This document shows positions 18,239 through 27,114 of a stretch of 64,000 nucleotides of DNA, in pieces. Position 1 is the stretch's first letter. Every line of letters starts with the position of its first letter. Below the pieces are notes generated by a model, which worked only from the letters and a program-made list of their open reading frames with translations, ran no database searches and was not told where the DNA came from. The stretch lies in NCBI GenBank assembly GCA_046732255.1, contig JBKPMR010000062.1:1-64000 (forward strand). Direction: 5' to 3'. The translations under genes were made by a program, and so were the position numbers. Source of the stretch: DATBLE01 sp046732255 (GTDB lineage Bacteria; Actinomycetota; Thermoleophilia; Gaiellales; Gaiellaceae).

Positions 18239-21190
18239 TTACGACAGGTTCAGCATCCAGGCGCTGCGGCCGTGCGTCGCCGCATACAGCACCCGGCCGG
18301 CCCGGTCGATCGTCAGGCCGTACACCGCGACGGTCGGGAGCCCGGTCGAGGCCGGAACCCACGTCGTCGTTCCGTTCGGCAACGTCCACACACCGAAGTC
18401 GGTCGAGATGTAGAGGTCGCCGTTCGTGTCGACCACGATGTCTGTGATCGGCTCGTCGCCGACATTGTGGTCGATGTTCGTCCAGGTCGCGTCGCACGTC
18501 GTCCCGGAACAAGTGGTCGGATCGACCTGTACCTTGAACACATGCCCGGTCGCCGTGCCGGCGGCGGTCGCGTACGCGTTATAGCCCGAGAACGAGACGT
18601 ACGCAGTGTTCGGATCAGCCGGGTCGACCGCGATCCCGCTTACGAACCGCTCCGGAGTCGTCGAATCGTCGATCCGGAAGAAGTCCACGTTGGCCGACGT
18701 CGCGTCATCCGCGTTGGACGAGAAGAAGACGCGGCCGCGGCGCAGGCCGGCCCACAGGGTGCCGTTGTCGCTCGGCGCCCGCTCGACCGCGACCACGTAG
18801 CCCCCCGAGCCGGGGTTCTTGTCCGACCCGTAGAAGGTGCCGGACAGGTCGCCGGCCGCGTTGAGCGCCGTTCCGCCGAGCGGCTCCCAGTCACCGCAGT
18901 TCGACGACGGGCCGAAGAACGGGCCGGTCCCCGTCATCTCGTTGCACTGGGCGTCGAGGACGGCCTGCGGACCGCCGTTGTCCTGCGTGCGCCAGACGTG
19001 CTGGAGACCCGCGAGCCACGTTCCCCCGACCTTCGGGTCGGCGATGAGCGGCAGGTAGAACGAGTTCCCTTCGACGAAGGCGGTCCCGCCGGCGTTGAAG
19101 AACGGGGCGGCCATCCAATCCCATCCCGTCTCCTTCGTGCCCTGGAAATTGACGTCTCCCTGGGCGTTGAAGTACGTATGCATGCGGATCTTCGGGTTCG
19201 TCGGGTTGATACCCGACTGGCCGCCGTCACCGAAGACCGAGACCGACCAGGTCTTCGCGTTGGTCGTCGCCTGGGTGCCGTTGTCCTGCGTTCCGCCCAT
19301 GACGTCCTTCGTGGGCTTCTGCGGGTTGACCGACAGGCTCTGGTACTGGAGCGTGCTGAGCCCGTCGTTCAGCGACGAGGTCGTCTTCGGGATCTTCATC
19401 AGCCAGTTCTGGCAGTCGGTCAAGTCCGCGCCGCCCAGAGGACCGAGGTCGTCGACGCGAGAGGCACAGCCAGCCGAGGCGTCGACGAACGAGCCGTTGA
19501 GCCGCCAGATCCCGCCGTCGTTCCCGATGAACGCGACGTCGGGGTTGAACGGAGCAACGGCGATCGCATGCTGGTCGGGATGCAGGCTGAGGCCCTTGGA
19601 GTCGATCGTCATGTCCGTGAAGCTGGCCCCGTCGTCCTCCGAGCGCATGACCGCACGCCCGTTCGACCGGTTCGGAACTCCGTCGAAGAAGAAGATCTCG
19701 TCGTAGTTCATTGCCCCGCCGATGTAGACGACGTCCGGGTCGCTCGGCGCCGACGCCACGGGCATGTCGTACGAGCACTGCCCCTGGCAGTAGTCGAACG
19801 AGCCGAAGCCCGGGGTGCCGTTCGTCGAGTCGGACTGCTTGTCCCAACCGCTGTTCGTCCCGCCGCCGAGCAGGGTCGCCGCAGCCACGCCTCTCGCGTT
19901 CGCGACTGTGTAGAAGTCGGATCCGCCACTCGAAGCGTCGCCCACGTAGACGCGTAGGTTGCCGCCGTTCGGCGCGAGCGAGATCTCCGTCCGGGCGAAC
20001 TGCGATTCACCGACCGTCCCGCCGCCCGCCGCGGCGAAGATCTGCTCCCACGAGCCGCTGCCGCCGGGTAGACGGAAAACGCCGTAGTCGAAGAACGAGG
20101 CATAGACGTCGCCGTTCATCGGGTCGATCTCGACGTCCGAGGCCCCACCGCGGAAGAAGTCGCCGCCGTTCGCACTGGTCGGGTCGACGGTGTCCTGTGC
20201 AAGGTCGGTCTTGGACGATGTAAACGTTGTGCCGCCGTTGGTCGACTCGTACACACCGACCTTCGCCGCGCCGGGCGGCGTGAACCGGCCGCCGTTGACA
20301 GACGAGGAGCCGTGCCGGGCGACGTCCGTCCCGATGAAGATGTGCGTCGGATCCGAAGGATCGACCGCGATCGCACCGATCGAGCGACCTGTTGCGACCG
20401 GGCACGTCGAGCCCGAGCCGTCCGCGCAGGGTGCGTTCCCGGCGGTGCTGCCGGCGACCAGCGACCAGGTCTGCCCGCCGTCGGTCGACTTGTAGAGGCC
20501 GACGCCGGCCTCGGAGTCGCTGGAGCCGTTCGGCTCGCCCGTGCCGACGTAGACGGTCTGGCCGGTGGAATCGTTCGGGTCGTAGAGGATCGAGCCGATC
20601 GCGTTCGACGGGATCGTCCCGTTGGACGGGCTCCACTTCGGCTTCTTGGCCATCGCGTTGGGCGTGAACCAGACGCCGCCGCCGGCTGCACCGACGAGCA
20701 TTGGACACACCTTTGCCGTGCAGGTCGGCGAGATCGCCAGCGCGGTCGCCCGGCCCGAGAAGACAGTCGCCTTCGTTCCGGCAGTGGACTCGCCGGCGAC
20801 CACCTTCGACGCCGACACGCCGCTCGGCCCGGCGAGCTGCCAGCCGGTCGCCTTCTTGCGAGCCGGCAGGGCCTTGATCCGCGCGGCTGCCTGTGCCGCA
20901 GCCGCCCGCTGCGCGGGAGCGACCGCGAGGGCCGGATAGGCCTGGTCGGCGTACGCCGCCTGGTTAGGCCCGTCGATGCCGTCCGGCTCGCCGCTACGGA
21001 TTGCTCCGAGCGAGGTCTTGAACGCATTGGAATTCGGTCTCATGAGGTACGCGCCCTTGGCGCTCGATTGATGCTTCGAAACGCGAGACTGGCTCACGCC
21101 GAGCGCGGCCCCGACTGCGATCGCCAGGATCGCCAGAGCCAGCAGCGCAAAGCGCTTGCTCGTCGGGTTCCACCCGAGTCGCTTTCTCAT
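18239..21190 (-). CDS. Secreted multi-repeat beta-propeller protein (BNR/sortilin-like)
   Basis: 983 aa from ATG 21190, which has a GGGAGAG Shine-Dalgarno. The N-terminus (KRLGWNPTSK, then FALLALAILAIAVGAALG) is an uncleaved anchor or signal. The rest consists of BNR-like blades: repeated LYKSTDGGQTWS, VYESTNGGTTFTSS and GIAVDPADPNTAYVSFSG units, ending VYGLTIDRAGRVLYAATHGR. Such propellers occur in exported glycosidases and sortilin-type proteins; no catalytic residues are evident. The frame is open upstream to 21763 through a zinc-ribbon domain (next entry). Confidence 0.8.
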   Translation of the reverse strand: MRKRLGWNPTSKRFALLALAILAIAVGAALGVSQSRVSKHQSSAKGAYLMRPNSNAFKTSLGAIRSGEPDGIDGPNQAAYADQAYPALAVAPAQRAAAAQAAARIKALPARKKATGWQLAGPSGVSASKVVAGESTAGTKATVFSGRATALAISPTCTAKVCPMLVGAAGGGVWFTPNAMAKKPKWSPSNGTIPSNAIGSILYDPNDSTGQTVYVGTGEPNGSSDSEAGVGLYKSTDGGQTWSLVAGSTAGNAPCADGSGSTCPVATGRSIGAIAVDPSDPTHIFIGTDVARHGSSSVNGGRFTPPGAAKVGVYESTNGGTTFTSSKTDLAQDTVDPTSANGGDFFRGGASDVEIDPMNGDVYASFFDYGVFRLPGGSGSWEQIFAAAGGGTVGESQFARTEISLAPNGGNLRVYVGDASSGGSDFYTVANARGVAAATLLGGGTNSGWDKQSDSTNGTPGFGSFDYCQGQCSYDMPVASAPSDPDVVYIGGAMNYDEIFFFDGVPNRSNGRAVMRSEDDGASFTDMTIDSKGLSLHPDQHAIAVAPFNPDVAFIGNDGGIWRLNGSFVDASAGCASRVDDLGPLGGADLTDCQNWLMKIPKTTSSLNDGLSTLQYQSLSVNPQKPTKDVMGGTQDNGTQATTNAKTWSVSVFGDGGQSGINPTNPKIRMHTYFNAQGDVNFQGTKETGWDWMAAPFFNAGGTAFVEGNSFYLPLIADPKVGGTWLAGLQHVWRTQDNGGPQAVLDAQCNEMTGTGPFFGPSSNCGDWEPLGGTALNAAGDLSGTFYGSDKNPGSGGYVVAVERAPSDNGTLWAGLRRGRVFFSSNADDATSANVDFFRIDDSTTPERFVSGIAVDPADPNTAYVSFSGYNAYATAAGTATGHVFKVQVDPTTCSGTTCDATWTNIDHNVGDEPITDIVVDTNGDLYISTDFGVWTLPNGTTTWVPASTGLPTVAVYGLTIDRAGRVLYAATHGRSAWMLNLS

Positions 21191-21673
21191 CGCTCTCCCT
21201 TCTCTTCGTCGCGGTTGCGTGCTCACGCGGGCGACGCCACCGTCGACGCGCGTGCTCCTCACCGATCGATTCCTTCTCGGCCGAACGGCGACGCCGGTGG
21301 CCAGCGGATCCGGGTCCTCGTCGAGGAGGAGCCCGATCCGCCGCTGCATCCGGAGAGCCGTCTTGTAGCTGACCCCGAGCTCACGCTCGAGGTCGCGCGC
21401 GGTCAGCGCCTTGCCGCTCTTGCGCACGAGCTCGATCGCGCGGAACCAGAGTGTCAGCCTCGTACGCGACTTGTGGAAGATCGTTCCTGCGGCGGGGTAC
21501 ACGTGGTGCCCGCAGTACTGGCACGAGTACGCCGAGCGGCCGGCGATCCGGTGAAATCGCGAAGGCTTTCCGCAGGACGGGCAAGCGGTGCCCGTCGGGT
21601 AGGACCGTTCCTTCAGGAACTCCAGGCACGCGTCGTCGCTCGGAAAGCGCCGCTCGAGCTCGAATGGCGTCAC
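21191..21673 (-). CDS. IS1595-type zinc-ribbon/helix-turn-helix domain, in frame with the propeller gene
   Basis: About 160 codons, from GTG 21673 (GGAG 10 bases upstream). FELERRFPSDDACLEFLKER is followed by a zinc ribbon (CPSC and CQYC) and a helix-turn-helix-like segment (ALTARDLERELGVSYKTALR). This is the N-terminal part of IS1595/ISXO2 transposases, without the DDE nuclease domain. There is no stop before ATG 21190, so it either ends as a fusion with the secreted propeller (1144 aa) or is a relic read into it. ATG 21763 is a longer alternative. Confidence 0.5.
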
Positions 21674-21817
21674 CGAACGTTCACTCCGACACACGTAGAC
21701 CCGGTAGCAAGTACGTGTTGCACTTCCCCTACCTGTTCTGGGTCCACCCTTGACCCGGCGCATATCCTGTGACTTCTCGTTCGAGCCGTCAAGCAGGATG
21801 TGGCGGTGGAGACGCCG

Positions 21818-23146
<1,329 letters not shown>

Positions 23147-23152
23147 GGCCCG

Positions 23153-23158
23153 ATCGTA
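23153..23158 (-). promoter_or_regulatory. -10 box (TACGAT), fumC
   Basis: Ends 6 bases before the fumC start on the minus strand. No Shine-Dalgarno. Confidence 0.55.
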
Positions 23159-23177
23159 GCCGTCCGCACGGGCCGAA

Positions 23178-23190
23178 GGGGTCAGACCCC
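23178..23190. repeat. GGGGTCAGACCCC palindrome (fumC upstream, first)
   Basis: 6-bp arms around a central A. Followed by GGCCATGTCC, which links it to the RAYT-flanking repeat. A second copy lies 91 bases on. Confidence 0.75.
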
Positions 23191-23268
23191 GGCCATGTCC
23201 CAGGCGGCCGCATGGCCGCGTGGTTGAGCGGGGTTCCTTTCTGGGTCACGTCCGCTCGGGACGCGTCC

Positions 23269-23281
23269 GGGGTCAGACCCC
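23269..23281. repeat. GGGGTCAGACCCC palindrome (fumC upstream, second)
   Basis: Identical 13-mer in the same orientation, followed by GGCCGTGTCC. The 148-base gap between fumC and the zinc-ribbon gene holds these two copies and nothing else recognised. Confidence 0.75.
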
Positions 23282-23294
23282 GGCCGTGTCCGAA

Positions 23295-23495
23295 CTAGAG
23301 AGCGCGGAGCCGGCGCCGCTCGACCGGCCGCTCGCGCAGCATGCGCCTGGTGCGCTCGCTGAGCTCCGCGCTGGACGCCCAGCCGACGTAGCGGCACCGA
23401 GGGCACTCGTCCTCCGCGCTTCGGCGCTCGGCATCGAGAACGGCTCGGCGGTGCCCGCAGTTCAGGCACTCGACTTGGCGAAGGCGGATCGCCAT
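23295..23495 (-). CDS. Small zinc-ribbon protein
   Basis: 66 aa from ATG 23495: MAIRLRQVECLNCGHRRAVL, then CPRCRYVGW, giving a CxxC-x17-CxxC ribbon. The remainder is a basic helix (TRRMLRERPVERRRL). Probably a nucleic-acid-binding or regulatory ribbon; function unknown. It lies downstream of fprA on the same strand. Confidence 0.65.
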   Translation of the reverse strand: MAIRLRQVECLNCGHRRAVLDAERRSAEDECPRCRYVGWASSAELSERTRRMLRERPVERRRLRAL

Positions 23496-23590
23496 ACGAG
23501 ATGGATCGGCGGCGCCGCGCCGAGCGAGTGTCCCTCGATCGGGGGATGCCAAGTCCTCGTCGTCGCCAAGCCGAGCCGGAACGAGCGGAA

Positions 23591-23612
23591 GGCAGGGGCC
23601 AGACTGAAGTCT
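23591..23612. repeat. 22-nt repeat, identical inverted copy at 14156
   Basis: GGCAGGGGCC followed by AGACTGAAGTCT, and extending into GGCCC, so that GGGCCAGAC/GTCTGGCCC can pair. It lies 4 bases past the fprA stop on the minus strand and may serve as its terminator. Confidence 0.72.
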
Positions 23613-23616
23613 GGCC

Positions 23617-24975
23617 CTACTTTGCGGCGATGCTGCGGGCAGCCGCCCGCAGGTCGTCCCAGCTGACGAGTTTCACCCGGGGGCGGCCCTGGGGCTCGCC
23701 GCGACCGCGCTCCTCCTCGTCGATCGCTTCCCAGCCGGCGTAGGTGACGTGCTCGACGCCGCGCGAGACGAGCAGCTCCTCCACCGTCTCCGCCGTCGCC
23801 GACGGGTCGCCTCGGTGGAGCCTTCCCTGCCGGGCGTCCTCGAGCAGCAACTCGATCGTCTCGGTCGCGTCCTTCTTGTTCGTGCCGATCACGCCGCTCG
23901 GGCCGCGCTTGATCCAGCCGGCGCAGTAGACACCGGCGGCGCCGGTCACACGGCCGCAGTCGTTGGGGATTGTCGCGCGCCGGGCGTCGAACGGCACGCC
24001 CGGCAGCTCGACGCCGAGGTAGCCGACGCTGCGAAACACGATTCCGCAAGGGATCGTCTCGTGCTCGTCCGTCGGCTCCGCGCTCACCCGGCCGTTCTGG
24101 TCAGCGACCAGCCGGTTGCGGACGATTTCGATCGCCTCCACCCGCTCCTCGCCGAGGATCGCGACCGGTGACACCGCGAAGCGAATGCGGATCGTGCGGC
24201 GCCTTCCCGCCGGGACCCGGGCCGCGTAGTCGCGCAACACCTCGACGTTCCGTCGCGCATTCGTGTCGTGCTCCAGCGCGGCCGCGCTCGCGTCGTCGAG
24301 CTCGAGCTCGGCCGGATTCACGATCACGTCGGCGTCCGCGAGCTCGCCGAGCTCCTTCAGCTCGGGCGTCGTGAACGCTGCCTGGGCCGGCCCCCGGCGC
24401 GCGAGCAGGACGATCTCCCTGATCCCGGAGCCGAGGATCGCCTCGATCGCATCGTCGATCGTGTCGGTCGGCCGGATCTCCTCGGGCGAGAGCGCGAGCA
24501 TGCGGACGACGTCGAGGGCCACGTTTCCCGCCCCGACCACGACCGCCCGCTCGCCGGACAGGTCGAAGCTCAGCTCCTGAAAGTCGGGGTGGCCGTTGTA
24601 CCAGGCGACGAACTCGGTCGCCGAGCACGAGCCGGGCAGGTCCTCGCCGGGGATGCCCATCCGCCGGTCGCTCTGGGCGCCGACCGCGTAGACGACGGCG
24701 TCGTAGAGCCGGACGAGATCCTCGTGCATGAGGTCCCGGCCCACCTCCACGCCGCCGATGAAGCGGAAGCCCGGCTGGGCCGCGATCCGTTCGAACGCCT
24801 TCGAGACCGCCTTGATCTTCGGATGGTCGGGCGCGACCCCGAGCCGCACCAGCCCCCACGGCGTCGGCAGCCGCTCGATCATGTCCACCTCGACCGGCTC
24901 ATCGGCGTCGAGCAGGTGCCCGGCCGCGTAAAACCCCGCCGGCCCGGAGCCGACCACGGCGACGCGCAAGGTCAT
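23617..24975 (-). CDS. fprA: Ferredoxin/adrenodoxin-NADP+ reductase, FprA type
   Basis: FAD enzyme of 452 aa passing electrons between NADPH and ferredoxin; mycobacterial FprA is the model. The FAD site is VAVVGSGPAGFYAAGHLL, the substrate-loop motif TPWGLVRLGVAPDHP is present, and the NADP site is AVVVGAGNVALDVVRML. The end GTNKKDATETI matches the family. The start follows TAGGAT by 9 bases. Adjacent to erpA on the same strand, consistent with Fe-S cluster or P450 electron supply. Confidence 0.95.
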   Translation of the reverse strand: MTLRVAVVGSGPAGFYAAGHLLDADEPVEVDMIERLPTPWGLVRLGVAPDHPKIKAVSKAFERIAAQPGFRFIGGVEVGRDLMHEDLVRLYDAVVYAVGAQSDRRMGIPGEDLPGSCSATEFVAWYNGHPDFQELSFDLSGERAVVVGAGNVALDVVRMLALSPEEIRPTDTIDDAIEAILGSGIREIVLLARRGPAQAAFTTPELKELGELADADVIVNPAELELDDASAAALEHDTNARRNVEVLRDYAARVPAGRRRTIRIRFAVSPVAILGEERVEAIEIVRNRLVADQNGRVSAEPTDEHETIPCGIVFRSVGYLGVELPGVPFDARRATIPNDCGRVTGAAGVYCAGWIKRGPSGVIGTNKKDATETIELLLEDARQGRLHRGDPSATAETVEELLVSRGVEHVTYAGWEAIDEEERGRGEPQGRPRVKLVSWDDLRAAARSIAAK

Positions 24976-24984
24976 CGGGGGAGG

Positions 24985-24990
24985 ATCCTA
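24985..24990 (-). promoter_or_regulatory. -10 box (TAGGAT), fprA
   Basis: Ends 9 bases before ATG 24975 on the minus strand; it lies just past the erpA stop. Confidence 0.5.
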
Positions 24991-24997
24991 GACCGCG

Positions 24998-25405
24998 CTA
25001 GTGCGAACAGCCGGAGCCGCAGCCGTACGCGGCATCCGGGGCCTCGCCGTCTTCGACCTGGAAGGAGTGGCCGCAACCGCAGGCCGAGGAAACGTTGGGG
25101 TTGTCGATCTTGAACCCGGACTCCTGGAGACCGTCGAGGAAGTCGATGCTCGCACCCTGGAGGTACGGAGCGCTGAACGGATCGACGACGACCCGCACGC
25201 CGTACGCCTCGAGCTCGTGGTCGCCCTCCTGAGGGCCGCGGTCGAAGCCGAGCGCGTACTCGAACCCGGAGCAGCCGCCGCCCTGGACGGCGATGCGCAG
25301 CACCGCAGCGTCGCCGGCAGGCTCGTCGGCCTGGAGCTCCTTGATCTTGGCCGCCGCCCGCTCGGTGAGAGAGACGACGGTGGTGGGTTCCTCAAGCGTT
25401 GCCAC
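24998..25405 (-). CDS. erpA: Iron-sulfur cluster insertion protein, HesB/IscA/ErpA type
   Basis: A-type carrier of 135 aa that delivers Fe-S clusters to apoproteins. The three ligands are Cys in GGGCSGFEY and the pair in ACGCGHSF. Beyond these the protein carries an additional Cys-rich end (YGCGSGCSH) not found in the core family. GTG 25405 follows TACGAT by 6 bases. It is divergent from nuoA, which encodes a complex rich in Fe-S clusters. Confidence 0.93.
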   Translation of the reverse strand: MATLEEPTTVVSLTERAAAKIKELQADEPAGDAAVLRIAVQGGGCSGFEYALGFDRGPQEGDHELEAYGVRVVVDPFSAPYLQGASIDFLDGLQESGFKIDNPNVSSACGCGHSFQVEDGEAPDAAYGCGSGCSH

Positions 25406-25411
25406 GTGCCC

Positions 25412-25417
25412 ATCGTA
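25412..25417 (-). promoter_or_regulatory. -10 box (TACGAT), erpA
   Basis: Ends 6 bases before GTG 25405 on the minus strand. The same hexamer serves fumC. Confidence 0.55.
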
Positions 25418-25571
25418 CCATCGCCTCTGGACCGTCCGGGTCCCCGGTTTCGAGCCGACTTTGTAACAGCCGCTGCACGCATCGTTGAGCGGTTTCTCGG
25501 TCGCTTCGTGCGTCCTTCGGTGACTTGCTAGTGTCCGGCTGCGGAGGCCTGACGGAGGAGGAAGCAGGGCG

Positions 25572-25934
25572 TTGCTCGACAGCTGGTTGCCGTTCCTGAT
25601 CTACGGGCTGCTTGCGCTCGCGATCCCGCTGTCGATGGTCGCCTTCTCCTTCGTCTTCTCGACGAGGCCGAAGCGCCGCACCCGCGCCCGTGTCGTCCCG
25701 TTCGAGTCGGGCGTCTCCACGGGGCCGCCGAAGCAGCAGCGGTTCACGATCAGCTTCTACCTGACGGCGATGCTCTTCATCGTCTTCGACATCGAGATCG
25801 TCTTCCTCTATCCGCTGGCCGTCCAGTTGAACGCCCTCGGCTGGTTCGCATTCCTCGAGCTCCTGTTCTTCGTCGCGATCCTTGCCGTCGCCTACGTCTA
25901 CATCTGGCGCAAGGGAGCACTCGAATGGCGGTGA
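25572..25934 (+). CDS. nuoA: NADH-quinone oxidoreductase subunit A
   Basis: Membrane subunit of complex I, 120 aa, three helices. The conserved loop VPFESGVSTG and the second helix FYLTAMLFIVFDIEIVFLYP are diagnostic. TTG 25572 is chosen because GGAGGAAG lies just upstream and no ATG occurs before the conserved region. First gene of the 14-gene operon; its last 10 bases overlap nuoB. TAGTGT at 25529-25534 may be part of the operon promoter. Confidence 0.95.
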   Translation: MLDSWLPFLIYGLLALAIPLSMVAFSFVFSTRPKRRTRARVVPFESGVSTGPPKQQRFTISFYLTAMLFIVFDIEIVFLYPLAVQLNALGWFAFLELLFFVAILAVAYVYIWRKGALEWR

Positions 25935-26506
25935 AGCGCCTCCGCGACTACGGGCTGAAGTCCGAGCGGCTGCTCTGGCCGACGAAAGGCCCGAGCGTCT
26001 TCGAGCAGGAGCTCAGCGCCGACGAGCTGGAGTCGAGGCTCGGCCTGACGACGCTGGAGAAAGCGATCGCGTGGTCGCAGACGAAGTCGATGTGGCCCGA
26101 CCAGTTCGGGCTCTCCTGTTGCGCGATGGAGATGATCGCGATCGTCGGCTCGCGCTACGACATCGCCCGCTTCGGCATGGAGGCGTTCCGCGCGTCCCCG
26201 CGCCAGGCCGACCTGCTGATCGTCTCCGGCCGGGTGGCGCACAAGATGGCCGCTCCGCTGCGGCAGATCTACGACCAGATGCTGGAGCCCAAGTGGGTGA
26301 TCGCAATGGGCGCGTGCGCGAGCTCGGGCGGGATGTTCAACAACTACTCGGTGCTCCAGGGCGTGGACAAGATCGTCCCGGTCGACATCCACGTCCCCGG
26401 CTGTCCGCCGCGCCCGGAGGCGCTGATGGAGGGGATCATCCGCCTCCACGAGAAGGTGCTCGCCGGCGTTCCGCCCGCGTACGAGATCCGAGGGGTCGCC
26501 CAGTGA
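25925..26506 (+). CDS. nuoB: NADH-quinone oxidoreductase subunit B
   Basis: Carries the terminal [4Fe-4S] cluster N2 next to the quinone site, 193 aa. Ligand Cys are in GLSCCAMEM, GACASSGGMF and VPGCPPRPEA. The overlaps with nuoA (10 bases) and nuoC (GTGA) show translational coupling. Confidence 0.97.
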   Translation: MAVKRLRDYGLKSERLLWPTKGPSVFEQELSADELESRLGLTTLEKAIAWSQTKSMWPDQFGLSCCAMEMIAIVGSRYDIARFGMEAFRASPRQADLLIVSGRVAHKMAAPLRQIYDQMLEPKWVIAMGACASSGGMFNNYSVLQGVDKIVPVDIHVPGCPPRPEALMEGIIRLHEKVLAGVPPAYEIRGVAQ

Positions 26507-27111
26507 CGTACGAGGGCGTTCCCGGCGTGGTCGAGACGAAGGAGGCGTACGGGGAGACGACGCTGATCGTCGACCCGGCCCGCCTCGTCGAGGCCTGCCT
26601 CTACCTCCGCGACGAGCTCGATTTCCGCTTTCTCGCCGACGTCACGCCGACCGACTACCTCGGCTGGAACGAGCGCCCGACCGCCGGCTACATCGGCACC
26701 ACCGGGGGCCGCGACCTCAACGCGCCCGGCTCGGCGGGCCTCGCCCGGAAACCGGGCCGGAAGCCGAAGCGCTTCGCGATGAACTACCACCTGCTCCGGC
26801 TCGAGCGGGGAGCGCGTGGGCTGGATGGGTCGCCGGCAAAGTCGTCGACGCCCGGCCCCGCAGGCGCGCCTTCGGCGCGACGCGTGAGGGTCCAGGTCTG
26901 GCTGGACGAGGACGAGCCGGTCGAGAGCGTCGTCTCGGTCTGGCCGACCGCCGACTGGCACGAGCGGGAGGCCTTCGACATGATGGGCATCCGGATCGAG
27001 GGTCACCCGAACCTGACCCGGATCCTGATGCCGGACGACTGGGACGGGCACCCGCTGCGCAAGGACTACCCGATCGGCGGCGAGCCTGTCCGCTTCTCGG
27101 GAGAGGAGTAG
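26503..27111 (+). CDS. nuoC: NADH-quinone oxidoreductase subunit C
   Basis: Hydrophilic 30-kDa subunit, 202 aa from GTG 26503. FRFLADVTPTDYLGW and the end signature EREAFDMMGIRIEGHPNLTR with DWDGHPLRKDYP are typical. Relative to the family two low-complexity stretches are inserted: about 26698-26770 (DLNAPGSAGLARKPGRKPK) and 26812-26886 (GARGLDGSPAKSSTPGPAG). Both lie in surface-loop positions, next to the strand YHLLRLE. Confidence 0.94.
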   Translation: MTYEGVPGVVETKEAYGETTLIVDPARLVEACLYLRDELDFRFLADVTPTDYLGWNERPTAGYIGTTGGRDLNAPGSAGLARKPGRKPKRFAMNYHLLRLERGARGLDGSPAKSSTPGPAGAPSARRVRVQVWLDEDEPVESVVSVWPTADWHEREAFDMMGIRIEGHPNLTRILMPDDWDGHPLRKDYPIGGEPVRFSGEE

Positions 27112-27114
27112 GTC

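Noticed and set aside
17987..19957. 656-codon open frame on plus opposite the propeller gene
   Set aside because: Composition is Arg/Val-rich without domains; mirrors third-position GC bias of the real gene.
21191..21763. Considered a functional IS1595 insertion sequence
   Set aside because: Only the zinc-ribbon/HTH part is present; no DDE nuclease domain and no terminal inverted repeats seen.
23147..23294. Possible small gene between fumC and the zinc-ribbon gene
   Set aside because: The gap consists of two GGGGTCAGACCCC copies and palindromic spacer; no frame with coding features.
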